From the NCBI RefSeq assembly GCF_001431405.1, contig NZ_LDJL01000013.1:1-64000 (forward strand): a stretch of DNA of 64,000 bases, read 5' to 3'. Source of the DNA: Pseudoxanthomonas dokdonensis. GTDB lineage: Bacteria; Pseudomonadota; Gammaproteobacteria; Xanthomonadales; Xanthomonadaceae. The position numbers were made by a program, and so were the translations under genes. Position 1 is the first letter of the stretch. Every line of letters starts with the position of its first letter. Below are positions 1 to 8,133 of this stretch, piece by piece. The notes beneath the pieces were generated by a model that had not been told where the DNA came from, did not search any database, and saw only the letters and a list, made by a program, of their open reading frames with translations.

Positions 1-21
1 CCGTTTACGGGGGAGAGCCTG

Positions 22-40
22 CCCCGTACTTGATACGGGG
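22..40. other. Short GC-rich hairpin before the first gene
   Basis: A perfect 7-bp inverted repeat (CCCCGTA at 22-28, TACGGGG at 34-40) with a 5-base loop. No T-run follows, so it is only a weak terminator candidate for a gene outside the window. Nothing else is recognisable in bases 1-100 apart from the AGGAG of the next gene. Confidence 0.4.
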
Positions 41-113
41 GCTGGGGTGGGGGCGGGCCAGCAGTACGAGCATGCGCTAAAGTGCCAACTGTTCGAACAC
101 AGGAGATTTCCGC

Positions 114-569
114 ATGCGTATCGCCATGATGCTGTTGCTGGCATTGTTGTTCAGCGGTTGCGCCAGCCTGTCCAATCGCGATCCGCTGAATGTCGATGTC
201 GCCGGGGTCGAATCATTGCCTGGCGAAGGCATGGAAATGCGCTTCGCGGTCAAGCTGCGGGTGCAGAATCCCAATGACATTGCCATCGACTACGACGGCG
301 CGGCCTTGCAGCTGGATCTCAACGGCCGCCAGGTCGCCACGGGCGTCAGCGACCAGACCGGCACGGTGCCGCGCTTTGGCGAGACCGTGGTGACAATTCC
401 GGTCACCGTGTCGGGTCTGAACCTGTTCAAGCAATTCCTGGGCATGGCGCAGAAACCGCCGACCAGGCTGGACTACCGTGTCCGCGGAAAACTGTCAGGC
501 GGCATGTTCGGCACCCGCCGTTTCAGTGGCGAAGGCAGCCTGGATCTGAGCGATCCGCAAGCCTTGTAA
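114..569 (+). CDS. LEA type 2 / WHy-domain lipoprotein
   Basis: A predicted lipoprotein of 151 residues. The first 16 residues form a signal peptide ending in a lipobox (LFSGC, with Cys16 as the lipidation site). The rest matches the LEA14-like water-stress (WHy) beta-sandwich family: the stretch around residues 45-57 (KLRVQNPNDIAIDYDG) is the typical alternation seen in these domains. The family is linked to desiccation or stress protection, but the bacterial lipoproteins have no settled function. AGGAG at 101-105 supports the ATG at 114. It stands alone, with about 200 bases to the next gene. The fold assignment is firm and the physiological role is unknown. Confidence 0.8.
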   Translation: MRIAMMLLLALLFSGCASLSNRDPLNVDVAGVESLPGEGMEMRFAVKLRVQNPNDIAIDYDGAALQLDLNGRQVATGVSDQTGTVPRFGETVVTIPVTVSGLNLFKQFLGMAQKPPTRLDYRVRGKLSGGMFGTRRFSGEGSLDLSDPQAL

Positions 570-775
570 CGACCGCTGCCGCTGCCGCGCTGCAGCGAGT
601 TACTCACATTCGGGGTTTCTTTTCGTGACCGCTGCCCGGGTTCCACGCATTCGACTGCGCATCTGCTTTGCATTGCCACGGTCGCGCGTATAACCGGGAC
701 AACAGGGATCACCCGCCTGGCGAGATACCGATTGACGGCATCCGCGTTGCAGGCAGAAAGAAAAGGAGCAAGCTG

Positions 776-2710
776 ATGATGCTGTGGTCACGACTGGGCA
801 TTGGTATTTCGTTGTCGCTGTTTGCCACCAGCAGCTGGGGGCAGGCGGCGCCGCTGCAGGCCAAGCAACTGGCGGGGCCGCCGCAGGAAATGGCCTCGAT
901 GCAAGCCGCCGATGCCAGTGCCGGCATGCAGTTTTCGCGCAGCGCATTGTTGCCGATTGAGTTTGATGCGGCTGGCAACTGGCAGGGTAGTCTTCCAGTC
1001 GAGAACGACCGGCTGCAATTCGTGCTGATCAGCCAGAAGGCATCGCGTGCGGCTTCGCTGGTTTCGCCGAGCGGGCAAACACTGGACTCCGCCACCCTGG
1101 CCGGCAATAGGCAGGCGGTGGCACTGGATGCCAGCATGCCCGGTGTCAGCGGCCAACGTTACCAGTTCAACCAGGCCGCGAGCGGCGATTGGCAGGTGCA
1201 GTTGCAAGGAGAGCCGGGCCAGCGCGGCTTTGTCCTGGTCGAAGGTGACGAAGCCATCGCCCTGGGCAGCTACCAGGCTCATCATGATCGTAAACTCGGC
1301 CAGTCGTTCGTGGTGCGCAGCCTGCTCGAAGACGCCAACAGTGACTACTCCAGCACGCGACTTGGCACGCGGATGGACCGCGCCATCCTGCGAGTGACCG
1401 ACGAGGCTGGCACTGAAACCGAGTACCTCATGCATGACGACGGTCGCCACGACGACGGCGCCGCCAACGACGGCGTCTATGCCGCAGCGTTCCGTCCGGG
1501 CAGCGCTGGCGTGTACAGCGCCCAGGTCATTGCCCATGGGCGCGATGGCGAGGGCAATCCGTTGATTCGTACCACCGCGCATCTGATACCGGTGCTGGAC
1601 TCGGCTCTTGCGCTGGCGAAAGGAACCGCCAGCATGCAGGCCACCAGCGACAACCGGCTGGCCCTGTCGCTGCCGCTGGCGGCGCGTGATCCCGGCAAGC
1701 ACTATCGCGTGTTGGCGGAAGTGTGGGGTGCCAACGATGTGGCGGTTGCCTGGGTTGGCGGCATGGTCCTGCCGGAGGACGGGCGTCTCGACATCGGTTT
1801 CGATCCGCGCTGGATCAAGCGCAGTGGTGCACGTGCACCATTTGAACTACGCAATCTGCGGATCGAGGACCCCGACCATTTCGTGACCCTTGCGAGTGCC
1901 ACGCGACTGCCGTTGACGATCAGCAAATCGGTCGCGCGCAGCACCGCAAGCCTCAAGCATGTGCAAAGCGGCGAGCTGGATGAGGCAATGTTGTATGGAC
2001 CGCGACCGACCCAGCTACAACGACTCCAGAGCGATGTCGGCATCAATGCCACCGGCAGGGGTTTGATGCTGGTTCACGGCTACTGCTCCAGCGCGGTCTG
2101 GCCGACCGGCGATTTCACCGGCGAGATCGTGTTCAAGGATCATCAGAAGAATCGCAGCCACGACGCCTTTGCCCGTTTGATCCGCAGCCAGGGCGACGCG
2201 GCCCGCAATTCCTATGGCATCGTCGCCCATAGCCAGGGCGGTGCTGCTGCCTTGCATCTGGCCGCTTACTACTGGAGTGGCCTGGATCGTGCTTCCGGTG
2301 GCCGCTTGATCCAATCGGTCGGGACCCCTTACCAGGGCACGCCATTGGCTGGCAATCTGGCCGCCATCGGCAATGTGTTCGGGGTTGGCTGCGGAAAGAA
2401 CACCAACCTGACCACCAGCGGTGCCGCCAGCTGGTTGGCTGGGATCAGCAATAGTCAGCGGGCCAAGGTTAATTACTACACCACCTCCGAAGCCGACAGA
2501 AGTATCTTCAACGACTACTGCCACTTGGCGACCGATGCGCTGTTGTCGAACCCGGAAGACGGCACCACCGAGAAATCACGCGGCCAGTTGCCCGGTGCGG
2601 TCAATCGAGGTCACAAGACCGGTTGGTGCCATACCACCGGCATGCGCGATACCGCGCAGTACCGCGACAGCAGTCGCAACGCGACGATGGACAGCAACGC
2701 CGCGCGCTGA
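776..2710 (+). CDS. Secreted alpha/beta hydrolase with N-terminal Ig-like (choice-of-anchor type) region
   Basis: A 644-residue exported protein. The ATG at 776 is preferred over upstream in-frame starts because AGGAG lies at 764-768 and because it begins a clean signal peptide (MMLWSRLG to about residue 24). Residues roughly 190-310 contain a beta-rich segment with a D/G/N-rich motif (MHDDGRHDDGAANDGVY), as in extracellular choice-of-anchor domains. The C-terminal third is an alpha/beta hydrolase: an oxyanion-type HGYCSSAVW segment and a nucleophile elbow AHSQGG, followed by GTPYQGTPLAG as in lipases. It is probably an extracellular or periplasmic esterase or lipase; the substrate cannot be read from the sequence. 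TATAAC at 689-694 with TTTGCA 16 bases upstream is a weak promoter candidate. The REP array starts 12 bases after the stop codon. Confidence 0.7.
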   Translation: MMLWSRLGIGISLSLFATSSWGQAAPLQAKQLAGPPQEMASMQAADASAGMQFSRSALLPIEFDAAGNWQGSLPVENDRLQFVLISQKASRAASLVSPSGQTLDSATLAGNRQAVALDASMPGVSGQRYQFNQAASGDWQVQLQGEPGQRGFVLVEGDEAIALGSYQAHHDRKLGQSFVVRSLLEDANSDYSSTRLGTRMDRAILRVTDEAGTETEYLMHDDGRHDDGAANDGVYAAAFRPGSAGVYSAQVIAHGRDGEGNPLIRTTAHLIPVLDSALALAKGTASMQATSDNRLALSLPLAARDPGKHYRVLAEVWGANDVAVAWVGGMVLPEDGRLDIGFDPRWIKRSGARAPFELRNLRIEDPDHFVTLASATRLPLTISKSVARSTASLKHVQSGELDEAMLYGPRPTQLQRLQSDVGINATGRGLMLVHGYCSSAVWPTGDFTGEIVFKDHQKNRSHDAFARLIRSQGDAARNSYGIVAHSQGGAAALHLAAYYWSGLDRASGGRLIQSVGTPYQGTPLAGNLAAIGNVFGVGCGKNTNLTTSGAASWLAGISNSQRAKVNYYTTSEADRSIFNDYCHLATDALLSNPEDGTTEKSRGQLPGAVNRGHKTGWCHTTGMRDTAQYRDSSRNATMDSNAAR

Positions 2711-2722
2711 GCGTGGCGCCAC

Positions 2723-3248
2723 GTGGAGCGCAGCTTGCAGCGCTTCTGCCATGGCGCAAACAGCCGGGACGTGGCTATTGGCTGGGACAGCGGAGCAAGC
2801 TCCGCTCTACGGAAGATGTGGGCGCGACATCGTAGAGCGCAGCTTGCTGCGCTTCCGCCATGGCGCACGCGGCTGGGATGTGGCTATTGCCTGGGACAGC
2901 GGAGCAAGCTCCGCTCTACGAAAGATGTGGGCGCTACGTCGTAGAGCGCAGCTTGCTGCGCTTCCGCCATGGCGCACGCGGCTGGGAGGTGGCTATTGGC
3001 TGGGAAAGCGGAGCAAGCTCCGCTCTACGAAAGATGTGGGCGCAACCTCGTAGAGCGCAGCTTGCTGCGCTTCAGCCATGGTGCGCACAGCCCGGATGTG
3101 GCTATTGCCCTGGGGTAGCGGAGCAAGCTCCGCTCTACGGAGGACGTGGGCGCTACGTCGTAGAGCGCAGCTTGCTGCGCTTCCGCCATGGCGCGCACTG
3201 CCGGGATGTGGCTATTGTCTTGGGACAGCGGAGCCAGCTCCGCTCTAC
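2723..3248. repeat. Five tandem 109-110 bp units of paired GTAG-type REP palindromes
   Basis: Each unit has a first REP hairpin (GTAGAGCGCAGCTTGCTGCG and a tail), a constant spacer containing GCCATGGCGC and GTGGCTATTG, and a second, oppositely oriented REP (AGCGGAGCAAGCTCCGCT then CTAC). First-arm starts are 2723 (degenerate, GTGG), 2832, 2941, 3050 and 3160. Second-arm starts are 2789, 2898, 3007, 3117 and 3227. The period is 109 bp, then 110 bp. A GTAG head and inverted pairing match the REP/BIME elements of Stenotrophomonas and relatives that RAYT (TnpA-REP) proteins are thought to spread; no RAYT gene is in this window. The last CTAC (3245-3248) contains the stop codon of the following minus-strand gene. 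Confidence 0.93.
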
Positions 3249-3676
3249 GCTGGGGGATGATCGCTCGGCAACGGCGGTGCCGCGGTCGGTTGCCCCAGCG
3301 GGTCCAGGGCAATCATCACGAAGTGGCCGCGGGTGCACAGCTTGCGTTCGCCGTTGAGCAGATCTTCGGTGATCACTTCCACGTCCACATGCATCGAACT
3401 GCGCCCGACCTTGACGATGCGGGCGACGATTTCGACCAGATCGCCCTTGTGGATCGGCTGGTTGAAGTCGACCTGTTCCGAGCGCGCGGTGACCACGGTG
3501 CTGCGCGCATAGCGCGAGGCCACGATGAAGGCGGCCATGTCCATCCATGCCAGAGCCTGGCCGCCGAACAGCGTGCCAAGGTGGTTGGTGTGATCGGGAA
3601 ACACCATGTGCAGCAGCCGGACTTCGGTCAGGCGTGCCTGCGGCATGGCTTCGGGATGGGTGCTGGCTTCTGACAT
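3245..3676 (-). CDS. Acyl-CoA thioesterase (hotdog fold, YciA-like)
   Basis: A 143-residue cytosolic hotdog-fold thioesterase that would hydrolyse acyl-CoA to free acid and CoA. The signature segment NHLGTLFGGQALAWMD (residues 31-46) and the following long helix are typical of the acyl-CoA hydrolase/YciA group. The ATG at 3676 is chosen over an upstream start at 3835 because AGGAG (complement of 3683-3687) precedes it at good spacing and because the extra 53 residues do not resemble the family. Its TAG stop codon lies within the GTAG of the final REP palindrome, so the repeat array has grown up to, or defined, the end of the gene. It diverges from the metE leader, with about 100 bases between them. 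Confidence 0.85.
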   Translation of the reverse strand: MSEASTHPEAMPQARLTEVRLLHMVFPDHTNHLGTLFGGQALAWMDMAAFIVASRYARSTVVTARSEQVDFNQPIHKGDLVEIVARIVKVGRSSMHVDVEVITEDLLNGERKLCTRGHFVMIALDPLGQPTAAPPLPSDHPPA

Positions 3677-3777
3677 GGTCGACTCCTGGCAGTGGGGTGC
3701 CCTCCAGCGGCTAGTGAAACAGAAAAGCGCGGTTGCGTGCGTGCCGACCGCGACGGCTTGTCGAGCGTCACCGCTAC

Positions 3778-3806
3778 TTGACGTTACCGGGGCCGGCGGG
3801 TAACTT
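3778..3806 (+). promoter_or_regulatory. Candidate sigma70 promoter for the metE riboswitch transcript
   Basis: TTGACG (3778-3783) and TAACTT (3801-3806) are separated by exactly 17 bases. The expected transcription start near 3812 falls just before the first conserved bases of the cobalamin aptamer, which supports the assignment even though the -10 is weak. Confidence 0.5.
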
Positions 3807-3811
3807 GCGCA

Positions 3812-4022
3812 TGCCGAAGGTTTCCATCTCTTCATGCAGATGAAGAGATGGGATTAAAAGGGAAGCCGGTGCGGACCATATGGTCCTATTCCGGCGCTGC
3901 CCCGCAGCGGTAATTGGAAACGACATCGCCACATGCACTGGTCCAGTGACCGGGAAGCGGCGACGTAGGCCACATGCACGCAGCATCCGCATGCCGTCCA
4001 TAAGCCCGAAGACCTGCCCCGG
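3812..4022 (+). ncRNA. Cobalamin (adenosylcobalamin-type) riboswitch upstream of metE
   Basis: The conserved aptamer core is plain: AAAAGGGAAGCCGGTGCGG (3856-3874), then GCTGCCCCGCAGCGG with TAATTGG (3896-3917), and a 3' end GCCCGAAGACCTGCC (4004-4018). A perfect 10-bp hairpin (3825-3834 with 3841-3850) fits stem P2, and AGGT at 3818-3821 can pair with ACCT at 4012-4015 to close P1. Cobalamin binding is known to switch off cobalamin-independent methionine synthase when B12 allows MetH to work; metE follows directly. Between the aptamer and the ATG lie 220 bases with two further hairpins (4056-4071; 4140-4157, a 7-bp stem) that could form the expression platform. The class is certain; the exact boundaries and switching mechanism are inferred. 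Confidence 0.93.
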
Positions 4023-4244
4023 CCGGGGGACCTGTACGTCCACCGTCGACCTGGAACTCCCGCGGGGGAGTGGCTGGAACCTGCCGATCATGCTGGCGCG
4101 TGGTCGTGCGCGTGACTGCCCCGACGCCGCGGTGTCCGGTTCGCCCGCGGGGGCGAAGGTCACTGCGGCATGGCGGGCTCTCGACAGCAGGCGCGCGTGT
4201 GCACGGCCCTTCGTTCCTCATCCGACACGCATGAGGATACGAGC

Positions 4245-6569
4245 ATGACAATCAGCAACACCCGCAATGGCACCGTCGTCACCACCCTGGGATTTCCGCG
4301 CATCGGTGCACGCCGCGAACTGAAGCGCGCGCTGGAAGCCTATTGGCGCGACCAGCGCGATCCGGCCGCACTGCTGGCCAGCGCCAGGCAGCTGCGCCAT
4401 CGGCACTGGCAGCTGCAACGCGACGCCGGCGCCAGCGTGGTACCCAGCAATGACTTCAGCCTGTATGACCACGTGCTGGACACCGCCTGCCTGTTCGATG
4501 CGATACCGCCGCGTTACCAGGCGCTGATGCAACAGGATCCGTTGGCAGGCTACTTCGCGATGGCGCGTGGCCACCAGCAGGACGGCGTCGACCTGCCTGC
4601 GCTGGAAATGACCAAGTGGTTCGATACCAACTACCACTATCTCGTGCCGGAGTTGACCGCGGACCAGACATTCCAGCTGCGGGGTGACAAGCCGGTCGCG
4701 GAGTTCCTTGAAGCCAAGGCGTTGGGGTTCCACTCGCGCCCGGTGTTACTGGGGCCGGTCAGCCTGCTCAAGTTGTCCAAGACCACCGATGGCAGCAATG
4801 CGCTGGACCTGCTGCCCCGGTTGTTGCCCGCCTATGCGCAACTTCTGCAGCAGTTGCAGCAGGCCGGTGCCGACTGGGTGCAACTGGATGAGCCCTGTCT
4901 GGTGCTGGACCTTGACGCGGCGAGCGCGGCTGCCTATCGCCTGGCCTATGCGCAGCTGGCCGCAGCGCCGCAGACAGCGCGGCCCCGGCTGTTGCTGGCC
5001 ACGTATTTCGGCAAGCTCGACGACAACCTGCCATTGGCACTGTCGCTGCCGGTCGAGGGTATCCACCTCGATCTGGTACGTGGTCTGGAGCAGCTGGATG
5101 AAGCGCTGGCGCAATGGCCAGCAGGTCGCGTGCTGTCGGCGGGACTGATTGACGGCCGCAACGTCTGGCGCAGCCAGCTCGACCATGCGGTCACCGTGGC
5201 CCGCTATGCACGCGGCCATCTGCAACCGGCGCAGCTGTGGCTGGCGCCTTCCTGTTCGCTGTTGCACCTGCCGATCGATCTGGACCTGGAGCCGTCGTTG
5301 CCGGTGGACGTCCATTCCTGGCTGTCGTTCGCAAAGCAGAAGATCGAGGAACTGGCTGTCGTCGCGCAAGCCCTGGATCATCCTGCCGAGGCGGCAACGG
5401 CGCTGGCCGCTGCGCGTGACCGGATCGCATCACGCCGGCAATCGGCGCGGGTGCATCGTGCTGACGTGGCCCAACGGATGGCCGCATTGGACGCGGATGC
5501 CAGCCGTCGCGGTCTGCCCTATCCGCAACGCAAGCCACTGCAGCAGCAGCGCCTGCAGTTGCCGTTGTATCCCACCACCACCATCGGCTCGTTCCCGCAG
5601 ACCCGCGACCTGCGGCAGGCCCGCGCCGCATACAGGGCAGGCAGGCTGGATGAGGCCGGTTACGAGGCCGTGCTGCTGGCGCTGACCGAATCCTGCGTGC
5701 GCCTGCAGGAGCAGATAGGCCTGGACGTACTGGTGCATGGGGAGTTCGAACGCAACGATATGGTCGAGTACTTCGGCGAGCAGCTGGACGGCTTCGCCTT
5801 CACCCGACTGGGTTGGGTACAAAGCTACGGATCGCGCTGCGTCAAACCGCCGATCATCTATGGTGACGTCGCACGCCCGGCGCCGATGACGGTACGCTGG
5901 GCGCGGCATGCGCAGTCGCTGACCGCAAAGCCGATGAAAGGAATGCTGACCGGGCCGCTGACGATGTTGCAGTGGTCGTTCGTGCGTGACGACCAGTCGC
6001 GCGCGGATACCTGCCGGCAGATTGCGTTGGCGCTGCGCGATGAGGTGCTGGATCTGGAACGCGCCGGCATTGAAATCATCCAGATTGACGAACCGGCGCT
6101 GCGCGAAGGGCTGCCGCTGCGACGCGTCGACTGGCAGGCCTATCTGGACTGGGCGGTGGACTGCTTCCGCATCAGTGCCGGCGGCGTCGCCGACAGCACC
6201 CAGATCCACACCCACATGTGCTATTCCGAGTTCAACGACATCATGCCCGCGGTGGCGGCGCTGGATGCCGACGTCATCTCGATCGAGACTTCGCGCTCGC
6301 GGATGGAGCTGCTTGATGCTTTCGTGCGTGACCGCTATCCCAACCAGATCGGCCCCGGGGTGTACGACATCCACTCGCCGCGCGTGCCGGAGGCCGGAGA
6401 AATGGCCGGCTTGTTGCGCAAAGCACGCCAGGTGCTGGGCGATGACCAGTTGTGGGTCAACCCCGACTGCGGTCTGAAAACCCGCGACTGGCCACAGGCC
6501 GAAGCGGCGCTACGCGCGCTGGTTCAAGCGGCACGAACGTTACGGGAGGAAGCACGCGCGGCGGCATGA
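4245..6569 (+). CDS. metE: Cobalamin-independent methionine synthase
   Basis: 5-methyltetrahydropteroyltriglutamate-homocysteine methyltransferase, 774 residues, which transfers the methyl group of methyl-THF to homocysteine in the last step of methionine synthesis. The N-terminal half (TTLGFPRIGARRELK from about residue 10) and the catalytic C-terminal half (TTTIGSFPQTRDLR) both match the two-barrel MetE architecture. The zinc ligands are visible as HTHMCYSEF and, near the end, NPDCGLKTR. The ATG at 4245 is preceded by GAGGA at 4233-4237; the longer ORF reading begins inside the riboswitch leader and is rejected. Regulation is by the cobalamin riboswitch just upstream, so expression should fall when B12 is available. 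Confidence 0.97.
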   Translation: MTISNTRNGTVVTTLGFPRIGARRELKRALEAYWRDQRDPAALLASARQLRHRHWQLQRDAGASVVPSNDFSLYDHVLDTACLFDAIPPRYQALMQQDPLAGYFAMARGHQQDGVDLPALEMTKWFDTNYHYLVPELTADQTFQLRGDKPVAEFLEAKALGFHSRPVLLGPVSLLKLSKTTDGSNALDLLPRLLPAYAQLLQQLQQAGADWVQLDEPCLVLDLDAASAAAYRLAYAQLAAAPQTARPRLLLATYFGKLDDNLPLALSLPVEGIHLDLVRGLEQLDEALAQWPAGRVLSAGLIDGRNVWRSQLDHAVTVARYARGHLQPAQLWLAPSCSLLHLPIDLDLEPSLPVDVHSWLSFAKQKIEELAVVAQALDHPAEAATALAAARDRIASRRQSARVHRADVAQRMAALDADASRRGLPYPQRKPLQQQRLQLPLYPTTTIGSFPQTRDLRQARAAYRAGRLDEAGYEAVLLALTESCVRLQEQIGLDVLVHGEFERNDMVEYFGEQLDGFAFTRLGWVQSYGSRCVKPPIIYGDVARPAPMTVRWARHAQSLTAKPMKGMLTGPLTMLQWSFVRDDQSRADTCRQIALALRDEVLDLERAGIEIIQIDEPALREGLPLRRVDWQAYLDWAVDCFRISAGGVADSTQIHTHMCYSEFNDIMPAVAALDADVISIETSRSRMELLDAFVRDRYPNQIGPGVYDIHSPRVPEAGEMAGLLRKARQVLGDDQLWVNPDCGLKTRDWPQAEAALRALVQAARTLREEARAAA

Positions 6570-6592
6570 CGGCTGGCATTCACCGGCATCAC

Positions 6593-6675
6593 GGCCAGGT
6601 GACGATGGTGAACCGGATGTGTGCGGCGGCGCTGGTCGTTCACCGCGCGCTGATCCGGCCATCGTCACCATGGCC
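6593..6675. terminator. Long imperfect hairpin between metE and the PepSY gene
   Basis: The arms are GGCCA+GGTGACGATGG (6593-6608) then CCGGAT (6613-6618), and on the other side ATCCGG (6653-6658), CCATCGTCACC (6659-6669) and TGGCC (6671-6675). That gives 22 paired bases with a TGAA bulge on one side and a single A on the other, closing a 34-base loop. No T-run follows, so it may be a 3' stabiliser or pausing structure rather than a standard terminator. Confidence 0.5.
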
Positions 6676-6699
6676 ACACATCCATCACCGGAGTCTCCC

Positions 6700-7164
6700 A
6701 TGCATCGCATCTCCCTCAATCCCAGGTCAGGTCCGTTGCTGCTGGCAAGCGCATTGTCGCTGTCCCTGCTGGCGGCATCGTCATTCGCGCAGACAGCGGC
6801 CCCTGCCGACGCAATGAAGGAGCCGCAGGTGCGGCAGCTGCTGCAGGAAAAAGGCTATACCCGGATCGACGATCTGGATTTTGAAGACGGCATGTGGGAA
6901 ACCGACGCCACCAGCGCCAACGGCAACCGGGTTGACCTGCATGTCAATCCGGCCGACGGCAGCATCACCGCTGATGATCTGGTTTCCAACCTGAGCGAGA
7001 ACGACATCAAGGCCAGGCTGGCCACTGCTGGCTACTCAAAGGTCCATGATGTCGATTTCGACGACGGCATGTGGAAGGCCGAGGCCGAACGCGCCGATGG
7101 CAACGATGTCGAGATCCATCTGGACGCCAACAGCGGCGAGATCATCCATGTCGAGAACGATTGA
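6700..7164 (+). CDS. Exported protein with two tandem PepSY domains
   Basis: A 154-residue exported protein. A signal peptide covers about residues 1-31 (hydrophobic LLLASALSLSLLAASSFA). The mature part is two copies of one module: VRQLLQEKGYTRIDDLDFEDGMW and IKARLATAGYSKVHDVDFDDGMW, each followed by a D/N-rich strand ending in the same short motif (GSI or GEI). PepSY modules are known as small periplasmic domains that may inhibit proteases or bind partners; no partner can be named here. GGAG at 6690-6693 supports the ATG at 6700 over an upstream start at 6619. It is followed by a strong terminator shared with the converging mutarotase gene. Confidence 0.8.
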   Translation: MHRISLNPRSGPLLLASALSLSLLAASSFAQTAAPADAMKEPQVRQLLQEKGYTRIDDLDFEDGMWETDATSANGNRVDLHVNPADGSITADDLVSNLSENDIKARLATAGYSKVHDVDFDDGMWKAEAERADGNDVEIHLDANSGEIIHVEND

Positions 7165-7187
7165 TCGGTGCCAGATCTGGTGATCGC

Positions 7188-7219
7188 CGGCAGGTCGCGA
7201 CACCACGACCTGCCGCTTT
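7188..7219. terminator. Bidirectional intrinsic terminator
   Basis: A perfect 10-bp stem (CGGCAGGTCG 7188-7197, CGACCTGCCG 7206-7215) with an 8-base loop, then CTTTC. It lies between the converging PepSY and mutarotase genes and ends at the mutarotase stop codon. Confidence 0.7.
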
Positions 7220-8133
7220 CACAAGCGGGCAAGCGATACCGTCTGCTGCAGGACATGCTGCTGGCCAGGCGCCAGTGCCACCACGTCTTCGCCGGCGTTG
7301 GCCACTTCCACGCAGACGAAATCCCGCCACGACTCACCGGGCACGTCGACCATGGCCTGGGCCGCGTCGCGGCCCGGATTCCAGATCACCAGCGACTGGC
7401 TGCCCTCGCTGCGGATATCGACACGTCGACGCGCAACGGCATCGATCAGCTCGAAATGACTGCCGCTGGTCCGGTAGATGCGATCACTGCGTCCGGGATC
7501 ACGCGGATCGTCCAGTTGCCAGGCACCGTGTTGCTGGTGGACCGCCTTGTCGTAATTGTCGGCGTAATCCAGATCTTCAACGCCCTGGATGCGCACGGTT
7601 TCGACGTCGGCGACACGGAAATAGCTGTGCAGCGCCTGGGTCAGCGCGAGCTCGGGCCGCTGGTCGTCACGGACGCCATCGCCGCCGGACGCAACCGCGC
7701 TGCTGCGGCTTTCATGGCTGGTGATCAGGCGCTGCCGCAGATGTCGGCCTACATGGATCTGCTGCTGCAAGCGCAGCGGCGTGCGGTGATCGGCGGGCAG
7801 TTCGATCTGCAGCATCACGCTGCCATCGGCGTCCTTGCTGATGCGGCTGAGCTGCCAGCGTTCGACCCGCGCATGACCGTGCTGCGGCGCATCCGCTGAC
7901 TGGCCCTGGCGGGCGAAATATGGCCAGCAGATCGGTACGCCGCCGCGAATCGGCCTGGGTGCGCGCAGCGGCTGCGGCGACATCCACAAGACCTCTTCCT
8001 CGTCAGTCGGGTGCCACGACAGCAACTGGCCGCCAAACTGGCTGATGGCGGCAAATGCGTGCGCGGTCTGCACCTGCCAGACTGGAATGCCGGCGAACTC
8101 GGAGAATGAAATACCGCTGGGCAACTCGCTCAT
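7219..8133 (-). CDS. yeaD: D-hexose-6-phosphate mutarotase (YeaD-like aldose epimerase family)
   Basis: A 304-residue cytosolic epimerase that would interconvert the alpha and beta anomers of hexose-6-phosphates. The N-terminal GGQLLSWHP and RGGVPICWPYF segments and the central ALHSYFRVAD with its histidine are diagnostic of the YeaD branch of the galactose mutarotase superfamily. Its ATG overlaps the stop codon of the upstream transglycosylase gene (ATGA), so the two are translationally coupled even though their functions look unrelated. It ends at the bidirectional terminator. Confidence 0.9.
   Translation of the reverse strand: MSELPSGISFSEFAGIPVWQVQTAHAFAAISQFGGQLLSWHPTDEEEVLWMSPQPLRAPRPIRGGVPICWPYFARQGQSADAPQHGHARVERWQLSRISKDADGSVMLQIELPADHRTPLRLQQQIHVGRHLRQRLITSHESRSSAVASGGDGVRDDQRPELALTQALHSYFRVADVETVRIQGVEDLDYADNYDKAVHQQHGAWQLDDPRDPGRSDRIYRTSGSHFELIDAVARRRVDIRSEGSQSLVIWNPGRDAAQAMVDVPGESWRDFVCVEVANAGEDVVALAPGQQHVLQQTVSLARL

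Noticed and set aside
2723-3248. CRISPR array
   Set aside because: The whole 109-bp unit including the spacers is repeated; there are no variable spacers and no cas genes.
2421-3357. Overlapping reading frames through the repeat array (e.g. 2421-3053 and 2860-3357)
   Set aside because: They only translate the REP units (repeated ERSLLRFRHGA and EQAPLY words), have no binding sites and match no family.
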